DNA of 39,640 nt from Chitinophaga sp. Ak27 (GTDB lineage Bacteria; Bacteroidota; Bacteroidia; Chitinophagales; Chitinophagaceae): positions 1 to 39,640 of the forward strand of contig NZ_JABAOB010000015.1 of the NCBI RefSeq assembly GCF_012726295.1, read 5' to 3'. Positions within the stretch are counted from its first letter, which is position 1. Each line of letters begins with the position of its first letter. Under the pieces are notes generated by a model, which was given only the letters and a program-made list of their open reading frames with translations, was not told where the DNA came from and ran no database searches. A program made the translations under genes and the position numbers. Below, piece after piece: positions 1-8,636 of this stretch.

Positions 1-127
1 TCAACATTATTATCTGAAAACAGAACATCAGAAGAAATTATTTTGACAAACCGCCGTATACCAGACCGGTACGTACGGTGGTGTGAGAGGACAGGTAGCC
101 AAATAATGGCTACCTTCCTACTCGATT
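1..127 (+). mobile_element. Group II intron, 3' end only (domains V and VI)
   Basis: The sequence shows a domain V hairpin at 50-82: the arm CCGCCGTAT pairs with the arm GTACGGTGG, carrying the characteristic catalytic-core sequence and a two-base bulge on the 3' arm. After a short joiner comes a domain VI hairpin: 85-90 pairs with 117-123, and 93-100 pairs with 108-115. Exactly one adenosine (A120) is left bulged, which is the expected lariat branch point. The 3' splice site should lie 6-8 bases further on, at about 126-128. Domains I-IV and any intron-encoded reverse transcriptase would lie left of the window. From this fragment alone it cannot be told whether the intron is intact or a remnant. 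Confidence 0.85.
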
Positions 128-480
128 TTATCCCCGTTCATATTATATTCTCCTGATTTCATTTATCTAATTAGACATATTAAAATACAATATCTTCCTG
201 GTGCCTGCCTGCTGTTTGGAAAGCAGCTCCAGAGTAGCATAATGCCATGCCAGTTTTGTGTACCTATATTCGTTGTTTTTAAGTGGATATAAATATTAAT
301 ATGTAATTAATTTTATGTAAAATATTTATTGGTTTTGTTTTTTTTGTGCATTTTCATTCATCTTTTGTTATTATTCATTTTGTTCATTAGTCGCTGAAAG
401 GCACACCTCTGTAGATTATTAGGGTACATTAGTTGTACCGTACCGGAAATATCCCAATAATTATAGCGACTAATATCCTT
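128..480. other. AT-rich intergenic region after the intron
   Basis: No convincing gene is present. The stretch from about 290 to 400 is very AT-rich, with long T runs. It probably holds the promoter of the secreted-protein operon that starts at 481, but no -33/-7 pair matches well enough to place it. The first bases after about 127 are the 3' exon of the group II intron. Confidence 0.5.
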
Positions 481-1929
481 ATGCGTATCCCTTTCTATGT
501 GTTGTTGAATATAGAGATTGCAGCCAAGCAATCCCGATCGACGAGGGGCTTACGCTATGTTACTATACTATGTTTCTTTTCCCTCATTTTCCCATTTTCT
601 TCCGTTTCAGCTCAGAGCGGTTGCCCAGTTCCTAAAATCAGGAAATATGCGCTGGGTCAAAGACCTGTAGCTACGCCACTTTTGGCCAGTGTTACCAATG
701 CCGGCAATGCAGCCGACGGAAATCCTGTTACCAACTCTACTTTAAATGCAGCACTTGGCGTGCTGGGGCTTGTAACTGCTACACAATATCTCAGTTTCAA
801 TAGCCAGGTTGCAGCAGGAACACCCGTGTACGTGAAGATCAATTACCCGGTGAGCCTTGTCGGATTGGGAAGCTCTTTTACCGTGCAACCATTTGTGTAT
901 GACGCCTCGCATAATGAACAGCCGGTGGGCCTGTCTTACACCGCCGGCGATTTATTGGCGGTACTCAGTGGCGCCGGCGATATGGAAGTTGCATTTACCC
1001 CTCAAACCGCCGCCGGAACGCCAGTAGCTTACGACGGTGTATCGGTGACACTCAATGGCGTACTATCTGTTGGCGCCAGTATGGGAGTTTATGACGCCTA
1101 TATCCTCCAAGACGCTACCTCCGCTACCTGTAACCAGCCCATTGACGTACTGGCAGGCGTAAGAGCGGGGGGATTAAGCATTGCCAATGCCACAGGATCT
1201 GTTACTACCAAATGGAACGCCATCGATGCAGATCCTACGCTAAGTACTTATGCACAGTTGAATACCGGCCTCGCTGTATTGTCAGAAGTATTTGAAACCG
1301 TACTATTCAATACCACCACCCGCCCTGGCGACTCTATTTACATCGTACTGCAAGATCCGGGCGCGGGATTGCTGGATCTCAATTTGCTGACCGGTTTCAC
1401 CATACAACCGTACCTGGGAAAAACAGCAGCCGGCAGCCCTATTACCAATACCAACACCCTGCTTAATTTACGGCTACTGACGGGCGCTGGCAATAAGTAC
1501 GTTTTATCGGCCGCTATCCCTGCTGCTTTTGATCGTATCGATATTCAAATGGGAGGAGTGGTAGGTGCGCTGTCGTCTTTGCTAATTTATGATGTGAAAA
1601 CTATTATGCCCGTTCCCACTTATGGGCTCACTATCAATGGCAGCGCCAGCGCTAACCCTGTTTGTATTAAAGATGCAGGTAAGCTACAACTCAATATTTC
1701 CAATGCAGATCCCTGCGCCACCTATAATTGGTATCAATCAAATAACACCACTTTGCTTGGCACCGGCACTTCTTTTAAACCGGTGATTACCAGTCCGGGT
1801 ACCTATACCTATTACGTGGAAGCCGTGAGGAGTGGCTGCAATAGCGTTGCCAGTAATCGTATGCCCGTTACCGTTACCGTGGTTCCACGTCCCGGAGCCC
1901 CTTTATTAACCATTCAATTAAACCCTTAA
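481..1929 (+). CDS. Secreted protein with tandem duplicated domain and C-terminal Ig-like domain
   Basis: Function not recognised. The start at 481 (ATG) is preferred over the in-frame TTG at 433 because it leaves a more plausible, though still long, signal peptide of about 45 residues. Its hydrophobic core is TILCFFSLIFPFSSVSA, with cleavage before QSG. The mature part contains two diverged copies of one domain of about 150 residues. Each copy has an F-T-[VI]-Q-P-[FY] strand in the middle and ends near YDAYIL or IYDVKTI. An Ig-like domain follows (cysteines in NPVCIKD, DPCATYNW and RSGCNS), then a short tail PRPGAPLLTIQ. There is no type IX sorting domain at the C-terminus. The gene ends 3 bases before the next one and probably forms an operon with the following secreted proteins and porP/sprF. 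A surface or adhesin role is inferred from this context. Confidence 0.8.
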   Translation: MRIPFYVLLNIEIAAKQSRSTRGLRYVTILCFFSLIFPFSSVSAQSGCPVPKIRKYALGQRPVATPLLASVTNAGNAADGNPVTNSTLNAALGVLGLVTATQYLSFNSQVAAGTPVYVKINYPVSLVGLGSSFTVQPFVYDASHNEQPVGLSYTAGDLLAVLSGAGDMEVAFTPQTAAGTPVAYDGVSVTLNGVLSVGASMGVYDAYILQDATSATCNQPIDVLAGVRAGGLSIANATGSVTTKWNAIDADPTLSTYAQLNTGLAVLSEVFETVLFNTTTRPGDSIYIVLQDPGAGLLDLNLLTGFTIQPYLGKTAAGSPITNTNTLLNLRLLTGAGNKYVLSAAIPAAFDRIDIQMGGVVGALSSLLIYDVKTIMPVPTYGLTINGSASANPVCIKDAGKLQLNISNADPCATYNWYQSNNTTLLGTGTSFKPVITSPGTYTYYVEAVRSGCNSVASNRMPVTVTVVPRPGAPLLTIQLNP

Positions 1930-1932
1930 CAT

Positions 1933-2865
1933 ATGAAAATTGCAACTCTCGGAAGGCCCCGGTCTTTTTACCCGGTTTTATTGATCCCTGTTATCCGTGG
2001 AAACATGTTTAAACTGGCATTGGCAGCCCTGGCATTGCTTTTTGCCCTCAGTGCCCATGCACAAACGATCCCCGTGAAAACGCCTGCAGATCTCTCTGTA
2101 GGAGATGACCCTACCAAGGGTACTTCTACCAGTACTGGTACCACCTTGTTTTGCGTAGATCAATCCGGTTTTACGCTGACATCGAGTACCGCTGATCCCA
2201 CCAGTAGCCCATCGGTCAACTATACCAGCTGGTTATGGCAGGAGATTGATGCATCTGGCAACGCCGGTGCTTTACCCGCGACCGCTACGCCAACCAACGA
2301 AAAGCTGGTGGTGACCAGCGCTACGCCCGGCTGGCATACCTACCAGGTGACCGCAGCTACCGGTACCGCCAGCTGTCCGGCAGACCCGGTAATATTTACG
2401 GTGTTTGTGCTGCCAAACCTCACGGTAACTTCTGCAGTAGATCAAACCAACACGCCTAGCCTTACTTATTGCGCGGCCAGCGGCGCACCAACAGATCCTA
2501 CTAAACAAATTAACCTGACAAGCACTGTTGGATTTAATGGCAGCTTAAATAGTGTTCCGGGTTTAAAGCAATTCCAGATTTCTGATTTTGATCTTTCCTA
2601 TACCTGGTACAGGCAGGACGTAACCACTGCCAGTCCGCCCCCGCCTACACAAGTGGCTACTACCACAACGGGCAATTACACTATTACAGATCCTCCGGTG
2701 ACTTCTGCGGGTACAGAGAAGAAATATAAGTATAGTGTACAAGTAAATTATAAAGTAAAAACATGCGGTGCTACTCCTTATTCTGCTATCACGCAGTCCA
2801 GTGGCGTTGATGCAGTTATCACTGTTACGCCTAAACCAGGTAAACCAGTTATTACCATCCAGTAA
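1933..2865 (+). CDS. Secreted Ig-like repeat protein
   Basis: Function not recognised. The N-terminus has a long signal peptide with hydrophobic core MFKLALAALALLFALSAHA, cleaved before QTI. The mature part is rich in Thr, Ser and Pro and looks like two Ig/PKD-type domains, each with a cysteine pair (for example LFCVDQSG...ASCPADP) and the YTW/Y-W-Q type core seen in cell-surface proteins of Bacteroidota. It ends in PKPGKPVITIQ, the same kind of tail as the preceding protein, again with no sorting domain after it. The gene starts 3 bases after the upstream stop and ends 7 bases before the next start, so it belongs to the same operon. Confidence 0.8.
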   Translation: MKIATLGRPRSFYPVLLIPVIRGNMFKLALAALALLFALSAHAQTIPVKTPADLSVGDDPTKGTSTSTGTTLFCVDQSGFTLTSSTADPTSSPSVNYTSWLWQEIDASGNAGALPATATPTNEKLVVTSATPGWHTYQVTAATGTASCPADPVIFTVFVLPNLTVTSAVDQTNTPSLTYCAASGAPTDPTKQINLTSTVGFNGSLNSVPGLKQFQISDFDLSYTWYRQDVTTASPPPPTQVATTTTGNYTITDPPVTSAGTEKKYKYSVQVNYKVKTCGATPYSAITQSSGVDAVITVTPKPGKPVITIQ

Positions 2866-2872
2866 CAGGCGT

Positions 2873-3808
2873 ATGCTGAAGAGAGGTACTGCTTTCATAT
2901 TGTTCCTATGTGGGTACGGGCTGACTGCCGCAGGGCAGTCGGTCCCCATCAGGTATATTATGCCCGGACAGCAGGTGAAGTTGTCTGCTACCTCCGTGAA
3001 TGCTCCACGGTATCAATGGTACCGCGACGGAATGGCATTACCCGGAGCGTTCCAGCAGGACTATGTCACCGCCACCCCCGGCAAGTATACCGTGGAAGCT
3101 TATGGCAGTGGTGGATGTATTTCAGAGTTATCGGACCCGGTGATTATTGCTGAAATAAGCGGCCGTGGACCCGATGCTGACATGCAGATCAATAAGACCG
3201 CAGATAACGGCGCCTTTAAACTCAACAGTACTTTTAATTATTATCTCACCATAGCTAACAATGGCCCCGCAGATGCCACCGCTATTGTGGTGACAGATAA
3301 ACTGCCGCCCCAGGTGTCCCTGGAGATCTTGTCTGTGCCTACTTTGGGAACGGCTACTTATCAACCGGGCGATCATACGGTGGTATGGAAGATTAATGAT
3401 TTGCAAGCAAGTATGGCCGCGTCCCTGTCGATAAAAGTGAAAGTGATAGCTACCGGCCAAATTACCAATACCGCCACGGTAGCTGCGGCGGAACAGGATA
3501 ATGTGCCACAGAACAACCAGAGCACGCATCAGCTGTTGGTATTGCCATTACATATTCCCAATGCTATTACGCCTAATGGCGACGGGATCAATGATGTTTT
3601 CGTGGTGAGTGGATTGGAACAATACCCCGAAAATGAACTGACTATCCTGAATCGCTGGGGTAATCATGTGTTTGAACAAAAAGGATATACGCAAAACTGG
3701 AGTGGTAAAGGATTGAATGAAGGGACTTACTTCTACCTGCTGCGTGTCAAAGATGGAACTGGCCGCTGGCAGGAGTTTAAAGGTTATATCACGTTGCTGA
3801 AACCTTAA
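2873..3808 (+). CDS. Secreted protein with DUF11-type repeat and type IX (type B) C-terminal sorting domain
   Basis: The start is placed at the ATG at 2873. It gives a clean signal peptide (MLKRGTAFILFLCGYGLTAA, then GQS) and avoids overlap with the upstream gene. The mature protein has an Ig-like domain to about residue 95, then a DUF11-type domain (about 100-215) with the hallmark NNGPADA and VVTDKLPP motifs. The last 85 residues are a gliding-motility-associated C-terminal (CHU_C) domain: IPNAITPNGDGINDVF, then ILNRWGNHVFE, then GTYFYLLRVKDG. In Bacteroidota this domain directs export through the type IX system and type B anchoring. It is followed after 5 bases by porP/sprF, a common partnership for type B substrates. 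Length 311 residues. Confidence 0.9.
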   Translation: MLKRGTAFILFLCGYGLTAAGQSVPIRYIMPGQQVKLSATSVNAPRYQWYRDGMALPGAFQQDYVTATPGKYTVEAYGSGGCISELSDPVIIAEISGRGPDADMQINKTADNGAFKLNSTFNYYLTIANNGPADATAIVVTDKLPPQVSLEILSVPTLGTATYQPGDHTVVWKINDLQASMAASLSIKVKVIATGQITNTATVAAAEQDNVPQNNQSTHQLLVLPLHIPNAITPNGDGINDVFVVSGLEQYPENELTILNRWGNHVFEQKGYTQNWSGKGLNEGTYFYLLRVKDGTGRWQEFKGYITLLKP

Positions 3809-3813
3809 CAACT

Positions 3814-4812
3814 ATGTGTATCAAAAAATATTTCGTTTTCCTGGTGAGCTTATTGGTGGGCGGGCATTATGCGCAGGCTCAGCAGGATGCGCAGTTCAGC
3901 CAGTATATCTTCAACGGGATTTACATTAATCCTGCTTACGCGGGGTCCCGGCAGGAATTGAATGCGCACGCCTTTTACCGGGATCAGTGGGTAGGTATTG
4001 CCGGTGCGCCACAAACCATGTCGCTGGCGGTAGATGGCAATGTTAACGACGACCGGATAGGATTAGCCTTACAGGTGTCGTCCGATAAGATAGGCGCCCA
4101 GAGCCAGCTGTCAGCCTATGGCAATTATGCCTATCGTATTCCATTAGGAAGTGAAAGTGGCCGGCTCGCACTCGGTATAGGCGCCGGTATCGTACAGCAG
4201 GGTCTCGATCCGGGAAAGCTCGATTTCACCAATCCCAATGAACCCAATATTAGTGGGGCTGCGCAGCATATGCTGTTGTTTGATATGCGTGCGGGAATAT
4301 ATTATTCAACGGCCAACTGGTTCGTTGGATTTTCGGCAGATAATCTTACGGCGCAGTACCAGGCAAAAAATAAACCGCTGGCACATTTTATCCCGGTGCC
4401 CAAGCCTCACTATTATTTAACGGCGGGTGCGCTGTTTCCCGTGAATGACGATGTGATGCTAAAACCTTCTTTCCTGCTGAAAGATGACCGAGGAGGCCCA
4501 ACCAGCCTGGATATGAATATGTTTGTACTGCTGAAGGAAATGGTATGGCTCGGTGGCGGATATCGTACTGCCGTGAATATTTATAATAAACCCGATTTGC
4601 AGCCGGGCCTCACCAAATCCAGTGCCGCTGTGGCAATGGCGGAAGTATTTGTAATACCGGAATTACGGATCGGCTATGCTTTCGACTATGCACTGAATAA
4701 GTACCGTACCTACAACAACGGGACCCATGAAATTTCCATTGGGTATTATTTTAAGAGAATGGATAGTGCAAGAAGAACTTCATTGAGACAAGTGCGCTGC
4801 TCTTATTTTTAG
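3814..4812 (+). CDS. PorP/SprF family type IX secretion membrane protein
   Basis: A predicted outer-membrane beta-barrel of the PorP/SprF family. After a signal peptide (cut after HYAQA) the family hallmark appears: QDAQFSQYIFNGIYINPAYA, then RDQWVGIAGAP. The remainder is alternating barrel strands ending in ISIGYYF, and 332 residues is the usual length. SprF-like proteins are linked to secretion or surface attachment of specific large type IX cargo, especially cargo with a type B sorting domain. The gene just upstream encodes such a protein, so this is probably its dedicated partner. The C-terminal extension after GYYFKR is short and basic, and unremarkable. Confidence 0.93.
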   Translation: MCIKKYFVFLVSLLVGGHYAQAQQDAQFSQYIFNGIYINPAYAGSRQELNAHAFYRDQWVGIAGAPQTMSLAVDGNVNDDRIGLALQVSSDKIGAQSQLSAYGNYAYRIPLGSESGRLALGIGAGIVQQGLDPGKLDFTNPNEPNISGAAQHMLLFDMRAGIYYSTANWFVGFSADNLTAQYQAKNKPLAHFIPVPKPHYYLTAGALFPVNDDVMLKPSFLLKDDRGGPTSLDMNMFVLLKEMVWLGGGYRTAVNIYNKPDLQPGLTKSSAAVAMAEVFVIPELRIGYAFDYALNKYRTYNNGTHEISIGYYFKRMDSARRTSLRQVRCSYF

Positions 4813-4874
4813 CATGTGGGGTTTTATTGTTAAGTTTGGTAAAAGGAAAACCGGACTTTTAAAAGATGTAACCC

Positions 4875-5519
4875 ATGCAAACCATTTCTGCTGTACTGTA
4901 TTTTCTCAGCCATCATCCAGGCTGGTCATTTCTATTGTTAGCATTATTTTTCGGCGCATTATCTATCGTTACCAAAAAATGGATCTTTGGTATCCTGGCT
5001 TTGCTAATGCCTATTGCCAATATTTTCCTGGCGCATATGCTGAATGCCTGGTTTCTGAATGCCTATGGCGTTAAAGGAACCGGTATTGTTACATTAATAT
5101 CAGAAACCAACAGCACCCTCAACGACAATCCTATTTATGATTATGATGTGCTGGTAAAAACACCGGATGGACAAGATGTACTCACCGGATTTTCCACCAT
5201 GTCGGCCGCCATTTACCCGGTAAGAAACGCCATCCTATTACCACCAGCGAATGAGTCTTTTGTGTTGAAGTATATTCCGGGGTGTGAAAAGAATATCGTG
5301 GTGTTAAGTGATGAATCTGCGTATGGGTTGGCGAGAATTGTCTATGAAAATAAGCAGCTGGTGGAAAAAGCCCGGATACAGTATGAAGCGAGTCGCAATA
5401 ACGGACAATTTAAAGAAGAATATAAGCAGGCGTTAAAAACATTTATTGCCGATCCGGATAACCTTTCTGATGATATAGCTTTAAGAGCGTATCGGGAGGT
5501 GCTCCAAAGCCTGGAATAA
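4875..5519 (+). CDS. Small membrane protein of unknown function
   Basis: Not recognised. Residues about 15-35 (WSFLLLALFFGALSIV) and 38-58 (FGILALLMPIANIFLAHML) form two transmembrane helices. A soluble part of about 150 residues follows, with a beta-rich segment (YDVLVKTPDGQDVLTGFST; YIPGCEKNIVVLSDES) and a charged helical C-terminus. The beta-rich part faintly recalls DUF3592-like domains, but this is only an impression. The gene lies 62 bases after porP/sprF and just before a strong terminator, so it may be the last gene of the surface-protein operon. Confidence 0.75.
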   Translation: MQTISAVLYFLSHHPGWSFLLLALFFGALSIVTKKWIFGILALLMPIANIFLAHMLNAWFLNAYGVKGTGIVTLISETNSTLNDNPIYDYDVLVKTPDGQDVLTGFSTMSAAIYPVRNAILLPPANESFVLKYIPGCEKNIVVLSDESAYGLARIVYENKQLVEKARIQYEASRNNGQFKEEYKQALKTFIADPDNLSDDIALRAYREVLQSLE

Positions 5520-5520
5520 G

Positions 5521-5560
5521 AAAAGGAAAGGAGACGCGTACCCGCGTCTCCTTTCCTTTT
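5521..5560. terminator. Bidirectional intrinsic terminator
   Basis: A perfect 18-bp inverted repeat (5521-5538 with 5543-5560) closes on a four-base loop, with A-rich and T-rich ends on either side. It separates convergent genes and overlaps the stop codon of the TonB receptor by one base, so it probably terminates both. Confidence 0.93.
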
Positions 5561-8337
5561 TAGAAGCTGAGATTGAGCCTTGCAAACAGGAAACGGCCGT
5601 TGAAGCCAAACTGTTGGGATGCCCGGCTGTACACAAAGCGTCCGGAGCTTTGGTTAGCTGCCGATAACTTATCAGGATAGATATCCAGCAGGTTGTTGGC
5701 GCCAATGGTTAGCCCCAGGGCGGGAATAAAGCGGTATCCTATGCTAACGTCGGTTACCACTTTGCCTTTATACCAATCCTGTGCAGTTACTACGTTAGTA
5801 GCTTCCTGTACTTTTCCGAAATAGACATTGCGCAGGAAGAAACCCCATTTCTGAATAGTATAATTCAGTGACAGGTTGGCTTTTGTTTGCGGAACGGCAG
5901 ATTCCAGGTAGATGCGGCTGGCCGCATCGAAGTAGGTACTTTCTTTGCCTGCCAGCTGTGGCGATGCGTGAATAGGTCCTACAAGGTTGGTTTTGGCGAA
6001 TGTACCGGAAAGATCTGCCCGGAGGTGGCCTTTGCCGGGATGTACTGTATATGTAATTACCACATCTATTCCTTTGGTTTCTGTATTGATAGCGTTGGCG
6101 AAAAATCTTGCTGTGGTAGCATTGGCGGTGCGAAGGATATTGTAGATTTCCTGTTCCTGCGGTGTCCCATTTTTGTTACCAGAGAACTGTCCTGTGTAAA
6201 CAATACGATCGTTTATGCGGATGAAATAGCCGTCTACCGTTAATTTCAATGGTCCAAGATTGCTGGTGATACCTGCGCTATAGCTATAGGAAGTTTCCTG
6301 TTTGAGTTTAGGAATACCAAGCAAAGCGGCTACCCGGCTATCGTTGGTGAAGGTGCCTGACTCCAGGAATACGCCATCAGTGAATATACTGGAGGTGGCA
6401 TTGAAGTAGCGCTGATGCAGGGAAGGCGCCCTGAAGCCGGTGCTGGCAGCGGCTCTCAACAGGAACTTGGGGCTAAACTGGTAGCGCCCGGCCAGTTTCC
6501 AGTTGAGGGTAGAACCAAAATCGGAATAGTTTTCAAACCGGAGCGCTCCATCTACCAATAGTTTTTTAGTGAAGTTGACTTCCACATCTCCATAGGCGGC
6601 TACAGAAGTGCGGGACGCGTTGGTAGCGTTGTCGGGACTAAATCCCGGGAAGCTTTGGGCGCCGCCGGCAAATGCGCTACCATTGGCTGCAAAGCGGGTA
6701 GAGATATTTCCTTTAGGATCTGGGATGAGGATAGGGTTCCCTTGCCCGTCGGTACCTATTTTGAGGGCATTGCCATAGTTAACGTAAGAAGATGCTTCAC
6801 CTGGCAGTATGCGATAGTTTTCATAGCGATGTTCTGCGCCAAAGGCTACGTTGATTCCACTCAGTACATCTTTGAAAAACCGGGTGAAATCGAGGTTAGT
6901 GGTGTTTTGAAGAAAGCGGTAACCACCAGCTTCAAAGTTAGTGGGAGAGGCTTTGAGCAGAGAGGCGTTGAGTGTGTTATCAACGTTGAAGTCAACCGCA
7001 TTTTGCCCGATGGTATTGCTGAAGTCTACTTTCCATTCACCCAGTGTGCTCCTGATACCGGCAGCCAGCGATTTATCGCGGTTATCGGTTACAATCAGTG
7101 GCAGGAAGCCATTGGGATAGATGGTATCGTTGTTTTGGGTAAGCTGAGAGGGTGTTCGGTAAAATGCGGCTGCTTCGCCATGGCGGTAGTTAAGTCCGCC
7201 AAAAACGTACAGCTCTGCTTTGTCGCTGATAGGCAGTGAAGCGTTTAAGAACAGGCTACCGCCGCGGTTGGCGGATTGTCCTATCCGGGAGTTGAAGTCT
7301 TTGCGTGTAAGGCCTCTTTTGGCCAGTTCTGCATCGGTAATATCTTTTCCGGTAGGACTTCCGGGCGTAGCTGCGAGGGCTGGATCGTTGTAGTCGTTGA
7401 AAATGGTACCGGAGAAGGTGCCAGTACGATTGGTATAATCGCGATAGTCGTAAGAGCCGGCCAGGTTGATGTATCCGCCTTTATCGCCCAGGGGCAGGCC
7501 GTAGTTGATGTTGGCTTGTACATTTTGCCCATCGAGCCCATTAACGGAGTTTTTAGATACATAGGCGCCGGTAGATACACCGACGTTTACCTTATTCACT
7601 TCGTCGTTGAGCACAATGTTGATAACGCCTGCAATGGCATCGGAGCCATATTGAGCAGCGGCGCCATCCCGCAATATTTCTATTTTTTTGATAGCGGACG
7701 TAGGAATTGCGTTCAGGTCGGTGCCTACTGAGCCTTTACCGAAGCTGCCGTTGATATTCACAAGGGAGGTAGTGTGCCGTCTTTTACCATTGATGAGTAC
7801 TAATACCTGGTCGGGACCTAAACCGCGCAGGGAAGCGGGGTCTATATGGTCGGTTCCGTCGGACAGGGTTTGAGTGTTGGAGGTAAAGGAAGGCGCCACA
7901 TAGTTGAGTATCTGGTTAATGCTCACCTGTGGGGAGTATTGGGCTATTTGTTTTACGTCTACTACGTCTACAGGTACCACTGTGGAAAGCTGGCTGCGGG
8001 GCGCGCTCCTGGAACCCAGTACCACTACTTCGTTCAGGTCGTCGGTAGATTTAAGTACAAAGTTGAGAGTAGCTGATTCGCCGGCAGTTACGGTTATTTC
8101 CTGCACACTGGCCTGGTAGCCGATGTAGCTGGCGCTGAGTGTATATTTACCCGGCTGTACTTTTATTTTATAGTGGCCGCTGGCGTCGGTGGCAGCGCCG
8201 GTGTTGGCGCCTATCACTCTTACAGAGGCGCCTGCGAGCGGTTGCTGCTTATCGGCAACGGTACCTTCAATGGTTTGTCCGTAAGCTGTAACGGACAATA
8301 GGAAAAGCCATAGCAGGGAGTACAATTTTGATTTCAT
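5560..8337 (-). CDS. TonB-dependent receptor with carboxypeptidase-regulatory-like N-domain
   Basis: An outer-membrane active transporter powered by TonB. The start at 8337 gives a signal peptide (MKSKLYSLLWLFLLSVTAYG, then QTIEG); an in-frame start at 8391 would add 18 residues without signal character. Domains in order: carboxypeptidase D regulatory-like beta-sandwich (about 20-105, with GASVRV and DASGHYKI); a likely TonB-box region near DDLNEVVVLG; plug domain (about 115-235, with RGLGPDQVLVLINGKRRHT and ILRDGAAAQYGSDAIAGVIN); a 22-strand-type barrel ending in LNLSF, the usual C-terminal aromatic. Length 925 residues. No SusD partner or sigma/anti-sigma pair is adjacent, so it is not a standard SusCD system and the substrate cannot be told. 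The long leader upstream is described separately. Confidence 0.93.
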   Translation of the reverse strand: MKSKLYSLLWLFLLSVTAYGQTIEGTVADKQQPLAGASVRVIGANTGAATDASGHYKIKVQPGKYTLSASYIGYQASVQEITVTAGESATLNFVLKSTDDLNEVVVLGSRSAPRSQLSTVVPVDVVDVKQIAQYSPQVSINQILNYVAPSFTSNTQTLSDGTDHIDPASLRGLGPDQVLVLINGKRRHTTSLVNINGSFGKGSVGTDLNAIPTSAIKKIEILRDGAAAQYGSDAIAGVINIVLNDEVNKVNVGVSTGAYVSKNSVNGLDGQNVQANINYGLPLGDKGGYINLAGSYDYRDYTNRTGTFSGTIFNDYNDPALAATPGSPTGKDITDAELAKRGLTRKDFNSRIGQSANRGGSLFLNASLPISDKAELYVFGGLNYRHGEAAAFYRTPSQLTQNNDTIYPNGFLPLIVTDNRDKSLAAGIRSTLGEWKVDFSNTIGQNAVDFNVDNTLNASLLKASPTNFEAGGYRFLQNTTNLDFTRFFKDVLSGINVAFGAEHRYENYRILPGEASSYVNYGNALKIGTDGQGNPILIPDPKGNISTRFAANGSAFAGGAQSFPGFSPDNATNASRTSVAAYGDVEVNFTKKLLVDGALRFENYSDFGSTLNWKLAGRYQFSPKFLLRAAASTGFRAPSLHQRYFNATSSIFTDGVFLESGTFTNDSRVAALLGIPKLKQETSYSYSAGITSNLGPLKLTVDGYFIRINDRIVYTGQFSGNKNGTPQEQEIYNILRTANATTARFFANAINTETKGIDVVITYTVHPGKGHLRADLSGTFAKTNLVGPIHASPQLAGKESTYFDAASRIYLESAVPQTKANLSLNYTIQKWGFFLRNVYFGKVQEATNVVTAQDWYKGKVVTDVSIGYRFIPALGLTIGANNLLDIYPDKLSAANQSSGRFVYSRASQQFGFNGRFLFARLNLSF

Positions 8338-8520
8338 GCTATTGATTTTAATGTTGAGAGTAGGAGCAGTCCATGCAGGTGGCATTACCACTCCGGGGAG
8401 TTACTATACTGGTTGATAATTACCTGGATGCCCGAAGGCATTGTTGCTGACGGCTTTCCGGATTATCCCGGAATGTGTGCCGGTTGTTGGGATTCATAGC
8501 CATTTATTAGTGTGCTACTA
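8338..8520 (-). promoter_or_regulatory. Structured 5' leader of the TonB receptor
   Basis: The region upstream of the receptor lacks a gene but can form several hairpins in the minus-strand transcript. Nearest the start codon is GTGG/CCAC (8379-8391). Next is a C(UUCG)G tetraloop hairpin with a 5-bp stem (8428-8441). Furthest upstream is a 6-bp TTCCGG/CCGGAA stem (8456-8473). This could be a cis-regulatory RNA. It does not match the SAM-I, TPP or cobalamin consensus elements as far as can be judged by eye, so no class is assigned. Confidence 0.35.
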
Positions 8521-8636
8521 ATTTACGAAATTGACCGGGTTAAACAATAGTCCACTTGTTTTGTAGGATAATAATTTTTTCTAAGGATAGGTATGTCGTC
8601 AAAAACAGGGCTATCTTTAATCTATAAGTTGTTGTT

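Noticed and set aside
93..115. Hairpin AGGTAGCC/GGCTACCT read as an intrinsic terminator
   Set aside because: It is the distal stem of intron domain VI, with a bulged branch-point A next to it and no following T run.
1..162. Open reading frame running from the left edge to a stop near 160
   Set aside because: It passes straight through group II intron domains V and VI, and its codons are explained by the conserved RNA structure; no protein-like family pattern was seen.
433..480. N-terminal extension of the first secreted protein from a TTG codon
   Set aside because: The extension adds 16 residues ahead of an already long signal peptide; the ATG at 481 is more plausible.
2768..2872. Extended N-terminus for the DUF11/sorting-domain protein
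   Set aside because: It overlaps the preceding gene in another frame, and the ATG at 2873 begins a clean signal peptide.
6655..7731. Long plus-strand reading frames opposite the TonB receptor
   Set aside because: They are antisense shadows of a well-supported barrel gene and show no recognisable domain, signal peptide or promoter.
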